Shown: positions 1-6,413, counted from the first letter of the stretch. The stretch is DNA of 7,667 bases from Siphonobacter sp047605205 (GCA_047605205.1 JASGGE010000162.1:1-7667), one strand, 5' to 3'. The notes: generated from the sequence alone by a model not told the origin. Numbers and translations are program-made.

Positions 1-37
1 AGATATTACCTAAACAAACAAAAAGAACGCGAATCAT
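1..37 (-). CDS. Low-molecular-weight protein tyrosine phosphatase, N-terminal fragment cut by window edge
   Basis: The minus strand opens with ATG at 37 and reads MIRVLFVCLGNI before the window ends. This is the family's usual N-terminus: a beta strand (RVLFVC) running into the phosphate-binding loop C-X5-R, normally written CLGNICRSP. The cysteine at residue 8 would be the catalytic nucleophile. The arginine and the rest of the protein (family length about 150-160 residues) lie outside the window. Members remove phosphate from tyrosine residues; in bacteria many act on tyrosine kinases that control exopolysaccharide, and close relatives are arsenate reductases. Only 12 codons are visible, so the substrate cannot be guessed. 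The start lies 52 bases past the stop of the ftsB-like gene on the same strand, close enough for co-transcription. The call rests on one short but very characteristic motif. Confidence 0.82.
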   Translation of the reverse strand, partial: MIRVLFVCLGNI

Positions 38-89
38 AGAAGAAGAATGTACAGATGAATGAAAAAGACTCATTTCTGTAACCAACAGA

Positions 90-386
90 CTATTCGATAG
101 GTTTCCCCTGATCGTCTACCAAAACAAATACCTCTTCATTATCCTTTTTCATTAGATACCTTTCACGAGCGAAGGTTTCGAGTGAAGCAGAAGAAGCAGA
201 AATGGCTTTACGTTCGTCATGAATCCGTACAATCTCCTTTTCAATAAAGGCTTTTTGCTCTTTTAACCCTGATAATTCACGAGTCATTTGAAATTGCTTC
301 CAGGGGCTATAATCGCTAATGAAAATCATCAGCAACCATACCAGAATGGCAGCCGTACGGAACCGAAGAAGCAGTGAACGAATCAT
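90..386 (-). CDS. FtsB/DivIC-type septum formation initiator protein
   Basis: A 98-residue single-pass membrane protein. A basic N-terminus (MIRSLLLRFR) leads into one hydrophobic segment at about residues 11-26. A charged helical stretch follows at about 34-62, suited to a coiled coil. The C-terminal block at about 69-90 contains LETFARERYLMKK and EEVFVLVD, the conserved signature of the FtsB/DivIC family (compare 'YAREKYxMKKxxEdvfvI' in relatives). Such proteins join FtsL and FtsQ/DivIB at the division site and help activate septal peptidoglycan synthesis, with the coiled coil on the periplasmic side. The length is normal for the family. The start is ATG at 386, placing two arginines before the membrane segment. 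It lies downstream of enolase on the same strand, with an intrinsic terminator in between. FtsB and DivIC cannot be told apart from sequence alone, so no symbol is given. Confidence 0.88.
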   Translation of the reverse strand: MIRSLLLRFRTAAILVWLLMIFISDYSPWKQFQMTRELSGLKEQKAFIEKEIVRIHDERKAISASSASLETFARERYLMKKDNEEVFVLVDDQGKPIE

Positions 387-396
387 AACTCAGCAG

Positions 397-428
397 AAAA
401 AAGGGCTATGAGTAAACACTCATAGCCC
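397..428 (-). terminator. Strong intrinsic terminator after enolase
   Basis: A perfect 11-base inverted repeat, GGGCTATGAGT (403-413) and ACTCATAGCCC (418-428), encloses a 4-base loop (414-417). On the minus strand the stem is followed at once by six T residues (complement of A397-A402), the layout of a Rho-independent terminator for transcripts leaving eno. On the plus strand the stem is followed by AAAA, so it acts in one direction only. The stem begins 10 bases after the enolase stop codon. The T-run ends 10 bases before the ATG of the ftsB-like gene, so the terminator fills nearly the whole 51-base gap. Confidence 0.92.
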
Positions 429-437
429 AAAATTAAC

Positions 438-1715
438 TTAGAACTTCAGACCAGGGAAGTAAGCTGAATCGCCTAATTCTTCCTCGATACGGAGTAACTG
501 GTTGTATTTAGCCATACGGTCAGAACGAGAAGCAGAACCCGTTTTGATTTGGCCTGTATTCAGAGCAACAGCCAAGTCAGCGATGGTTGCATCTTCTGTT
601 TCACCTGAGCGGTGCGACATGATGTTTTTGTAGCTGTTACGTTTCGCCAGATTAACGGTATCGATCGTTTCAGTTAATGAACCGATTTGGTTAACTTTTA
701 CCAATACGGCATTAGCAACTCCTTTTTCGATACCCATTTCCAGACGTTTTACGTTGGTTACGAACAAGTCATCACCTACTAGCTGGCATTTTGAACCGAT
801 GCTGTCAGTAAGAGCTTTCCAGCCATCCCAATCGTCTTCGGCCATCCCGTCTTCGATTGAAATGATGGGGTATTTGTTAGCCCAGTCAGTCCAGAAAGAA
901 ACCAGTTCAGAAGAAGTTAATTCTTCTTTCGTTGATTTCTTGAATACATATTTGCCTTTTTCTTCATTCCAAAGCTCAGAAACAGCAGCATCCATTGCGA
1001 TGAAGATATCTTCACCTGGACGGTATCCTGCTTTTTCGATTGCTATCAGGATGGTTTCCAAAGCCTCAACGTTCGACTGGATGTTCGGAGCAAAGCCACC
1101 TTCATCACCAACGTTAGTAGAATAGCCTTTTGATTTCAATACACCTTTCAGAGCGTGGAATACTTCAGTCCCCATCCGAAGTGATTGCGAGAAGGTTTCT
1201 GCTTTAGCAGGCATAACCATAAACTCCTGGAAGTCGATAGCGTTATCTGCGTGGGCACCACCGTTCATGATGTTCATCATCGGAACGGGTAATGTATTCG
1301 CATTCACACCGCCGATATAGCGATATAAAGGTAAACCAGCTTCTTGTGCAGCCGCTTTTGCAATAGCCAGCGATACCCCCAAAATAGCATTAGCACCCAG
1401 TTTGCCTTTGTTAGGCGTACCGTCTAATTCAATGATGAGTTTATCGATCAGGTTTTGTTCAAAAACTGACATACCCAGAATCTCAGGGTAGATGATTTCG
1501 TTGACGTTCTCAACGGCTTTCAGAACACCTTTGCCAAGATATACGGACTTGTCGTCATCACGAAGTTCAACGGCTTCGTGGATACCAGTGGATGCTCCGG
1601 AAGGAACTGCGGCCCGACCAACGAAGCCATTTTCGGTGCGAACGTCCACTTCAACAGTAGGGTTACCACGCGAATCCAGAATCTGACGAGCGTGTACGTA
1701 CTGAATCGTACTCAT
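438..1715 (-). CDS. eno: Enolase (phosphopyruvate hydratase)
   Basis: Enolase interconverts 2-phosphoglycerate and phosphoenolpyruvate in glycolysis and gluconeogenesis in the cytoplasm. The 425-residue product has the standard bacterial length and every expected landmark. These are ARQILDSRGNPTVEV at about residues 9-23, the PSGAST substrate loop (38-43), QEF with Glu164, GDEGGFAP with proton-donor Glu205, metal ligands Asp242 (AMDAA), Glu288 (SIEDG) and Asp315 (GDD), the catalytic base Lys340 (VLVKVNQIG), the SHRSGET loop (367-373) and Lys391 (KTGS). Roles follow well-studied yeast and E. coli enolases. The start is ATG at 1713-1715, preceded by an A-rich stretch (AAAATAAAA) typical of Bacteroidota leaders. 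The open frame continues upstream to a GTG at 1799, but those 28 residues match no enolase. The gene is followed by a strong terminator and then a ftsB-like gene. Confidence 0.98.
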   Translation of the reverse strand: MSTIQYVHARQILDSRGNPTVEVDVRTENGFVGRAAVPSGASTGIHEAVELRDDDKSVYLGKGVLKAVENVNEIIYPEILGMSVFEQNLIDKLIIELDGTPNKGKLGANAILGVSLAIAKAAAQEAGLPLYRYIGGVNANTLPVPMMNIMNGGAHADNAIDFQEFMVMPAKAETFSQSLRMGTEVFHALKGVLKSKGYSTNVGDEGGFAPNIQSNVEALETILIAIEKAGYRPGEDIFIAMDAAVSELWNEEKGKYVFKKSTKEELTSSELVSFWTDWANKYPIISIEDGMAEDDWDGWKALTDSIGSKCQLVGDDLFVTNVKRLEMGIEKGVANAVLVKVNQIGSLTETIDTVNLAKRNSYKNIMSHRSGETEDATIADLAVALNTGQIKTGSASRSDRMAKYNQLLRIEEELGDSAYFPGLKF

Positions 1716-1946
1716 AGGGAGTTTTATTTTAGATGTATAAATGAGAGAGACAGATTGAGTGATAAAAAGCAAACGGATTGAACGAAGTACACCTTCCACT
1801 GCCCAACAGAACTACATTCATTCAATATCTTTTTACCTGTTAATCTGTGGTCTGCCAAATTTGCTTCGCAAAGTAACGCATTTTGCTCGTCGGGGCCTAT
1901 ATCGAATTTCGAAAAAGAGAAGACAAACCCAGAAGGAATCAAATGG
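1716..1946. other. Intergenic leader between udk and eno, no gene recognised
   Basis: A 231-base gap between the udk stop and the eno start, both genes on the minus strand. I recognise no coding sequence: the open frames here are short, use non-ATG starts or lack family features. The likely content is the end of the udk transcript plus the eno promoter and leader. No strong terminator hairpin with a T-run follows udk on the minus strand, so read-through from udk into eno is possible. Confidence 0.6.
1869..1876 (-). promoter_or_regulatory. Possible enolase -7 promoter box (TTACTTTG)
   Basis: Read on the minus strand this is TTACTTTG, one mismatch from the Bacteroidota housekeeping -7 consensus TAnnTTTG. 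It is the closest match in the udk-eno gap. No clear TTG-type -33 element lies at the proper distance upstream. Use of this site would give a leader of roughly 145 bases before the eno ATG. It also overlaps a small hairpin (TTTGC/GCAAA, 1860-1872). Treat it as a weak candidate. Confidence 0.3.
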
Positions 1947-2585
1947 TTAACGTTTTGGTAATACGATTTCCCTGGTCTTTAAGTAACAAATCAGCATTTC
2001 GAGGCCTCTTTCAAAATGATGATTATTGGGAATAACTACGTCGGCATCGGCTTTATAGGGTTTGATATACTGCTGATAGGTAGGGCGAACATGGTGTTCC
2101 CAGCGATAAAGCACGTCGTTAATATCATAGCCTCGTTCTTCGGCATCCCGGCGAATCCGACGATTGAGCTTAATATTATTCTTGGCGGCAATGAATACTT
2201 TCAGATCCAGCATATTGGCAATTTCTTCAAAATAAAATACGAAAATGCCTTCTACGATAATAATAGGAGTGGGTTTGAAGGTTAAGACTTTCGGAACAAT
2301 ATCGGGATTATTAAACGTGTACTCGAGCTTGGTAACTGTTTTGCCTTCCCGTAAATCGTGAATATCCTGGGCATATTGCTTAAAATCAATGGATTCCGGC
2401 AAATCAAAATTATGAACGCCGTGCTGATCTAAAGGGACTTCGTGCCGGGAACGATAATAATTATCCTGAGAGATAAGGGTAATTTCTTCTTCTGAAAAAG
2501 CAGCTAACAGACTCTTCAGAAATAGGGTTTTGCCCGAAGCACTACCGCCAGTAATGCCAACAATGAATGGTTTTGGGGACTCCAT
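1947..2585 (-). CDS. udk: Uridine kinase family protein (pyrimidine ribonucleoside kinase)
   Basis: Uridine kinase phosphorylates uridine and cytidine to UMP and CMP with a nucleoside triphosphate donor, the salvage route in the cytoplasm. The 212-residue product is a P-loop NTPase of the phosphoribulokinase/uridine kinase family. It has a Walker A loop GGSASGKT (13-20), SQDNYY (39-44) in the place of the catalytic/substrate aspartate motif, NFDLPESID (59-67) for nucleoside binding, IIIVEGIF (108-115), and the lid motif RRIRRDAEERG (142-152) with its arginines near the phosphates. Length is normal (about 205-215). The ATG at 2585 is chosen over an in-frame TTG at 2606, because the TTG lies inside a promoter-like TACCTTTG box and the ATG start begins directly before the first strand. 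Substrate preference is inferred from family; another kinase specificity in the same fold is possible. Confidence 0.9.
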   Translation of the reverse strand: MESPKPFIVGITGGSASGKTLFLKSLLAAFSEEEITLISQDNYYRSRHEVPLDQHGVHNFDLPESIDFKQYAQDIHDLREGKTVTKLEYTFNNPDIVPKVLTFKPTPIIIVEGIFVFYFEEIANMLDLKVFIAAKNNIKLNRRIRRDAEERGYDINDVLYRWEHHVRPTYQQYIKPYKADADVVIPNNHHFERGLEMLICYLKTREIVLPKR

Positions 2586-2603
2586 GCTGATTGATTTCCA
2601 AAA

Positions 2604-2611
2604 CAAAGGTA
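2604..2611 (-). promoter_or_regulatory. Candidate -7 promoter box for udk (TACCTTTG)
   Basis: The minus strand reads TACCTTTG, an exact match to the Bacteroidota -7 consensus TAnnTTTG. Transcription would begin about 5-7 bases downstream, near 2597-2599, giving a short leader of about 12-14 bases before the ATG at 2585. A good -33 TTG element is not evident in the expected area around 2631-2636. The position within the 125-base dacB-udk gap suits a promoter that makes udk independent of dacB. Confidence 0.55.
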
Positions 2612-2731
2612 AACACGGGCACCCCGGAATGCGGAAGGCAGCCTGCGTATTTTTTGGTAAAAGCCCTCTGATAATTAAGTAATAGTACTTTTTTAAGCTG
2701 AACGATTGGTGAATAATATGGTTTTGAAGGC

Positions 2732-4036
2732 TTAGTAGCGTTCCCGTATGGCAGTGAGAATGCGTTCTACTTCTTTCCGAATGTCACTTGTTGACCGATT
2801 GAAATTGTTATTCATAAAACTGAAAATAAAGGTTTTCCCGGTCTTGGTGATCAGATAACCGCTTAGATTGTAACAGCCCGTTAAAGAGCCTGATTTGGCA
2901 AAAATGTATGGTTTTCCATCAACAGGCCGGTAGCTGCTTTTAAGTGTTCCACTTTGTCCGCCTACGGCTAGTAAGGGGAATAAGCGTTCGCGTGGAATCT
3001 CCCGATATAATTTTTGCAATAACATAACGATGCTACGAGGGGTAAACAAATTATGGCGGGAAAGTCCTGAGCCATCAACCCAGCCTGGTTTATCTGGTAA
3101 ATCCGCCAGGTACGTGTTGAGCATATAGTCAATGGCGACTTTGCTCTCCATAGGGTGCTGTTGTTTGGAGGCACTTAACAGCAAAATCTGCTCGGCCAGG
3201 AAATTGTCAGACGGTTGAAGCATGTGCTTATACAGTGTGTCTACGGCAACCGACTGAATCGTCTGATAACCAGAACCGGAAAAATCAGGAAGAAATTGGA
3301 CGGGCTTCTTTAATGTATCCTGTAGTAATCGAACCGTTAATTCGCTGGAAGTACGAAAGGGTACATGCTGCTCGTACGTTGGTGTGACCGGAGCAGGGTT
3401 TCCATGAAAGCGGTTTTCTGTCAGGTCACGTTGAATACGAAAAGTATCGCCCGCCTGGTCGGTAAAATAACCGAAGGTTGCCGGAGTTATTTCAAGCGAG
3501 CGATCGGGTTTAGCTTTGAAACGAATCACATTCCCGTATACGGGCATAGCCGTGAGTTCAGGTTGGTAATAATCGTTGTAATCATCCCAGGCCCAGCCTA
3601 AACCAAAAAAATCCTGCTGGAAATTCCCTGGCCAGTAAAAGAGCTTTTCTGATCGACTACCTAAGAATTCGAGGGCTTTACGGCTGGGAATGTTGATGTT
3701 TAGTAGGGTAGGGTCGCCTGTGCCCCAGAAAATCAACGAATCATTTCGAACGACATAGCGTAAGGCTTCTACCGAATCTCCGAGGGTTTTTAACCCGGTA
3801 TAAAACGTAAACAGCTTCGTGTTGGAAGCTGGAACAAAGTATCGCTCGGAGTGATGTTCGTAAATGGTCTTCTGATTGTCCAGGTCGTAAAGGGCCAATC
3901 CGGCATGATGATTGGCGAATACAGCGGAGGTCCAGAGGGTATCAAGTGGTTGTTTAGGTGCTACCGGATGTCGGGTAACTGTACACGAAATCTGGATAAA
4001 AAGAAAAATCGTGACAAAGGGTAAACAGGTTTTCAT
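2732..4036 (-). CDS. dacB: D-alanyl-D-alanine carboxypeptidase/endopeptidase, PBP4 type (peptidase S13)
   Basis: This penicillin-binding enzyme works in the periplasm, trimming terminal D-Ala from peptidoglycan stem peptides and cutting D-Ala-DAP cross-links. The 434-residue product carries the three active-site motifs in order: SNTK (71-74; nucleophile Ser71, general base Lys74), SDN (276-278) and KSGSLTG (381-387). Family markers also present are GTGDPTLL (105-112), DGSGLSRHN (321-329) and GQSGTL (360-365). About 200 residues separate the first two motifs, the large insert that marks class C low-molecular-weight PBPs. The N-terminus has a lysine, a hydrophobic core (about 5-16) and Cys18 preceded by Gln-Ile-Ser, so it is exported either as a lipoprotein with a loose lipobox or with a plain signal peptide. 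ATG at 4036 is the natural start. recQ lies divergently upstream. Confidence 0.93.
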   Translation of the reverse strand: MKTCLPFVTIFLFIQISCTVTRHPVAPKQPLDTLWTSAVFANHHAGLALYDLDNQKTIYEHHSERYFVPASNTKLFTFYTGLKTLGDSVEALRYVVRNDSLIFWGTGDPTLLNINIPSRKALEFLGSRSEKLFYWPGNFQQDFFGLGWAWDDYNDYYQPELTAMPVYGNVIRFKAKPDRSLEITPATFGYFTDQAGDTFRIQRDLTENRFHGNPAPVTPTYEQHVPFRTSSELTVRLLQDTLKKPVQFLPDFSGSGYQTIQSVAVDTLYKHMLQPSDNFLAEQILLLSASKQQHPMESKVAIDYMLNTYLADLPDKPGWVDGSGLSRHNLFTPRSIVMLLQKLYREIPRERLFPLLAVGGQSGTLKSSYRPVDGKPYIFAKSGSLTGCYNLSGYLITKTGKTFIFSFMNNNFNRSTSDIRKEVERILTAIRERY

Positions 4037-4376
4037 AAAAAGTAAAGATGATGTAATATACTACCGGGGTTGTGTGGCTTCAGAGACGTTTCCGAGAGTA
4101 GAGATCCCTTGTTTTAAAGTCCAATTATTCAAGCTGCAAACAGGCCAAAGAGTTACCCATGACGAGGAGACGTGCTCTCATCCATCGAGGTAGGGTCATT
4201 CGATTGAAATGTTCAGCGTTAGCTATTCCTTCAGAATAGTAGCGATAGGTAATCGAAAAAGAAGACCAATCGGCGTTTCTGCAGCAATAATCACTGAAAA
4301 CCCTAACCCGAAAACTCAAATTCCCTAAACCCTGCAATAACTTTTTTAGAAATTTACAGCTTCAGCGGCAAAAGAT
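4037..4376. other. Divergent dacB-recQ intergenic region, no gene recognised
   Basis: These 340 bases separate the start codons of two divergent genes and should hold both promoters. I see no exact TAnnTTTG box facing dacB. Facing recQ there is only a one-mismatch box at 4338-4345. A small hairpin, CTATTC (4223-4228) and GAATAG (4234-4239) with a 5-base loop, lies in the middle. Open frames in both directions (for example 4125-4337 minus) give proteins with no recognisable features. The region is long for a simple pair of promoters and could contain decayed coding sequence or a small RNA, but nothing in the sequence proves either. Confidence 0.5.
4338..4345 (+). promoter_or_regulatory. Weak candidate -7 box for recQ (TAACTTTT)
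   Basis: TAACTTTT differs from the Bacteroidota TAnnTTTG consensus only at the last base. It would place the transcript start near 4352, about 25 bases before the recQ ATG, a common leader length in this phylum. No clear -33 TTTG lies about 20 bases upstream. It is the best candidate near the gene but could be chance in AT-rich sequence. Confidence 0.28.
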
Positions 4377-6275
4377 ATGACAATTGACGAAATTCTTAAA
4401 CAGTATTGGGGATATGAAGCCTTCCGGCCTTTACAACGGGAGATCATCGAGGCTATTCTGGCGGGGCACGATGTGCTGGCTTTATTACCTACTGGTGGTG
4501 GAAAGTCAATCTGTTTTCAGGTACCCACTTTAGCCCGCGAAGGAGTCTGTCTGGTTATTTCTCCTCTGATTGCCCTAATGAAAGATCAGGTAGAGAATCT
4601 GCGGAAACGAGGTATTTCAGCCGAAGCCGTATACTCAGGTATGAGTTACCGCCAGATAGACCATGCCCTTGACGCCTGTATTTATGGAAAGGTACGCTTC
4701 TTATACGTTTCGCCTGAGCGGTTACGTACGGAACTGTTTCGGGTAAGAGCAAAACAGATGAAAATTACGCTGATTGCCGTAGATGAAGCTCACTGTGTAT
4801 CGGCCTGGGGCTATGACTTCCGGCCACCTTACCTGCAAATTGCCGAGTGCCGGGAATGGTTTCCTGGTGTGCCTTTATTAGCCCTGACAGCTACAGCCAC
4901 ACCAGAAGTAAAGGCAGACATTATTGCCAAACTAGCCTTGCGAAACGAACGGATTTTTCAGCAAAGCTTTGCCAGACCTAACCTTTCTTATTCGGTATTA
5001 CCTACGGAAGACAAAGAAGGACGTTTACTGAAAATTTTAACAAATGTACCCGGTCCGTCAGTGATTTACGCTCGTAATCGCCGGCGAACGCAACTGATTG
5101 CTAATGACCTGGTAAGGCGAGGAATTTCCGCAACGTTTTATCATGCAGGCTTATCCACGCGGGAACGGAATCAGCGGCAGGAAGCCTGGTTATCGGGTAA
5201 AGTGCGGGTAATGGTGGCGACGAATGCTTTTGGTATGGGGATTGATAAGCCAGATGTTCGGACGGTTATCCACCTGGATTTACCCGATACATTGGAAGCC
5301 TATTTTCAGGAGGCGGGTCGGGCTGGGCGTGATGGCGAGAAAGCCTATGCAACGGCGTTGGTGGCTCCAGCCGATGGGCAAGAACTCGAACGCCAGGTTC
5401 AGCAGCAGTATCCGGAAATAGATACCATTCGCCACGTTTATCAATGTCTGGCGAATTATTTTCGCTTAGCCACAGGAGCCGGCGAAGGCAGTAGTTATGA
5501 CTTCGACCTGCACGAGTTTCAGTCAACTTTTGGCCTGCCTACTACTGATGCGTATTATGCTTTGAAATTACTTGAGAGCGAAGGCTTTATTCAGTTAAGT
5601 GAAGCCTATTATAACCCATCTAGACTTCACTTTATGATTGATAATCGAGCGTTGTATGATTTTCAGCTTCGCAATGAACGATATGATGCCTTTACAAAAG
5701 TCCTGTTACGCATGTATGGTGGTGGATTGTTTACCGATTATGTTATTATTTCGGAAGCTGCCATTGGTAAAATAGTTCTGATTTCAGAAGCAGAAGTTCG
5801 TTCCTTATTAAATCATTTGCAGGAATTAGATATTCTGGAGTACGATCCGCAGAAAAATCAGCCGCAACTTACGTTTTTAACCCCTCGATATGATGCCGCG
5901 GCTCTACCTCTTTCCAGCTCGTCTATCGCTGCTCGTCGTGAGCGGGATATAGAAAAGGTCCGGGCCGTCCGAGCCTATTGCCAGAATACCAGACGATGCC
6001 GCACGCAATTACTGCTGGAATATTTTGGGGAAATCAGCGACTATGAATGCGGCATTTGTGATACCTGTCTGGCCCGGAAAAAAGTACGTCTGGCCAGTCA
6101 GCCTGAAGAAAAACAACGCATTTTGCAACTGGTTAGTAAAGAATCAATTACTATCCAGCAACTGGTGGCTCAACTGGCTCCTGATCATGAAAAAGCTTTT
6201 CTAATAACCGTTCGGGAATTAATTAATGACGGGTTCCTTCGCTATGATGCCGTCGGAAATTTATCAGTAGTATAA
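4377..6275 (+). CDS. recQ: RecQ-family ATP-dependent DNA helicase
   Basis: A superfamily 2 helicase that unwinds DNA 3' to 5' in recombination and replication-fork repair. The 632-residue product begins with the RecQ motif 0 region (YWGYEAFRPLQREII, 10-24). It then shows Walker A LLPTGGGKS (36-44), motif Ia SPLIALMKDQV (62-72), DEAH at 136-139, the aromatic-rich loop CVSAWGYDFRP (140-150), motif III ALTATAT (169-175), motif V ATNAFGMGIDKPDVR (281-295) and motif VI QEAGRAGRDG (311-320). A four-cysteine zinc site lies far downstream at Cys541, Cys558, Cys561 and Cys564 (LLLEYFGE...CGICDTCL), followed by a winged-helix-like tail (about 576-630). There is no HRDC domain. About 190-220 residues separate motif VI from the zinc site, compared with about 60 in E. 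coli RecQ. The ATG at 4377 places motif 0 at the usual distance. Confidence 0.95.
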   Translation: MTIDEILKQYWGYEAFRPLQREIIEAILAGHDVLALLPTGGGKSICFQVPTLAREGVCLVISPLIALMKDQVENLRKRGISAEAVYSGMSYRQIDHALDACIYGKVRFLYVSPERLRTELFRVRAKQMKITLIAVDEAHCVSAWGYDFRPPYLQIAECREWFPGVPLLALTATATPEVKADIIAKLALRNERIFQQSFARPNLSYSVLPTEDKEGRLLKILTNVPGPSVIYARNRRRTQLIANDLVRRGISATFYHAGLSTRERNQRQEAWLSGKVRVMVATNAFGMGIDKPDVRTVIHLDLPDTLEAYFQEAGRAGRDGEKAYATALVAPADGQELERQVQQQYPEIDTIRHVYQCLANYFRLATGAGEGSSYDFDLHEFQSTFGLPTTDAYYALKLLESEGFIQLSEAYYNPSRLHFMIDNRALYDFQLRNERYDAFTKVLLRMYGGGLFTDYVIISEAAIGKIVLISEAEVRSLLNHLQELDILEYDPQKNQPQLTFLTPRYDAAALPLSSSSIAARRERDIEKVRAVRAYCQNTRRCRTQLLLEYFGEISDYECGICDTCLARKKVRLASQPEEKQRILQLVSKESITIQQLVAQLAPDHEKAFLITVRELINDGFLRYDAVGNLSVV

Positions 6276-6398
6276 CTCGTTGTGCGGATTATTTTTTTGG
6301 CAAATTGTTGATTATAAGGAGGTTACCTTCTAGTATTTGGCAGGTATGGCCCTAATTCATGGATTACAGGGCAATAAATAACCACAAAAAATAAACAA

Positions 6399-6413
6399 TC
6401 CTGATTATCAGGA
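6399..6413. repeat. Perfect 15-base dyad TCCTGAT-T-ATCAGGA
   Basis: Seven-base arms, TCCTGAT (6399-6405) and ATCAGGA (6407-6413), mirror each other around a single central T. The one-base centre makes an RNA hairpin unfavourable without opening the inner pairs, and no T-run follows on either strand. It therefore looks more like a binding site for a dimeric regulator than a terminator. It lies 124 bases after the recQ stop and about 320 bases before the barrel gene. Confidence 0.45.

Noticed and set aside
1..62. Possible plus-strand gene tails (stops at 37-39 and 60-62)
   Set aside because: Both are short frames open at the edge with no recognisable motif, while the minus strand here carries a clear tyrosine phosphatase start.
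754..1125. 123-residue plus-strand open frame inside enolase
   Set aside because: It is wholly antisense to a highly conserved gene, is low in complexity (Ser-rich) and has no family resemblance: a shadow frame.
1716..1799. 28-residue N-terminal extension of enolase beginning at GTG 1799
   Set aside because: Enolases begin directly before the (V/I)xARQIxDSRGNPTVE block. The extension has no family similarity, uses GTG and lies in the leader, while ATG 1715 has an A-rich upstream stretch.
1724..1942. 72-residue minus-strand open frame in the udk-eno gap
   Set aside because: It overlaps the eno leader and the false eno extension in another frame, and has no recognisable domain or convincing start context.
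4125..4337. 70-residue minus-strand open frame in the dacB-recQ gap
   Set aside because: No domain, signal or codon pattern supports it; counted only as part of the unexplained intergenic region.
5266..5526. 86-residue minus-strand open frame inside recQ
   Set aside because: Antisense to the conserved helicase motifs V and VI; a shadow frame.
6292..6298. T-run after recQ as an intrinsic terminator
   Set aside because: No stable stem precedes the seven T residues, so it does not meet the structure of a Rho-independent terminator.
6349..6372. GCCCT/AGGGC hairpin after recQ
   Set aside because: The stem has only five clean pairs, a bulge and no T-run; too weak to call a terminator or RNA element.
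6316..6381. AAGGAGG, a perfect Shine-Dalgarno-like sequence, followed by an 11-codon frame (MALIHGLQGNK)
   Set aside because: The spacing of about 23 bases to the ATG is too long, and Bacteroidota rarely use such sites. The motif also forms part of a small AGGAGG/CCTTCT hairpin. No supported peptide gene.
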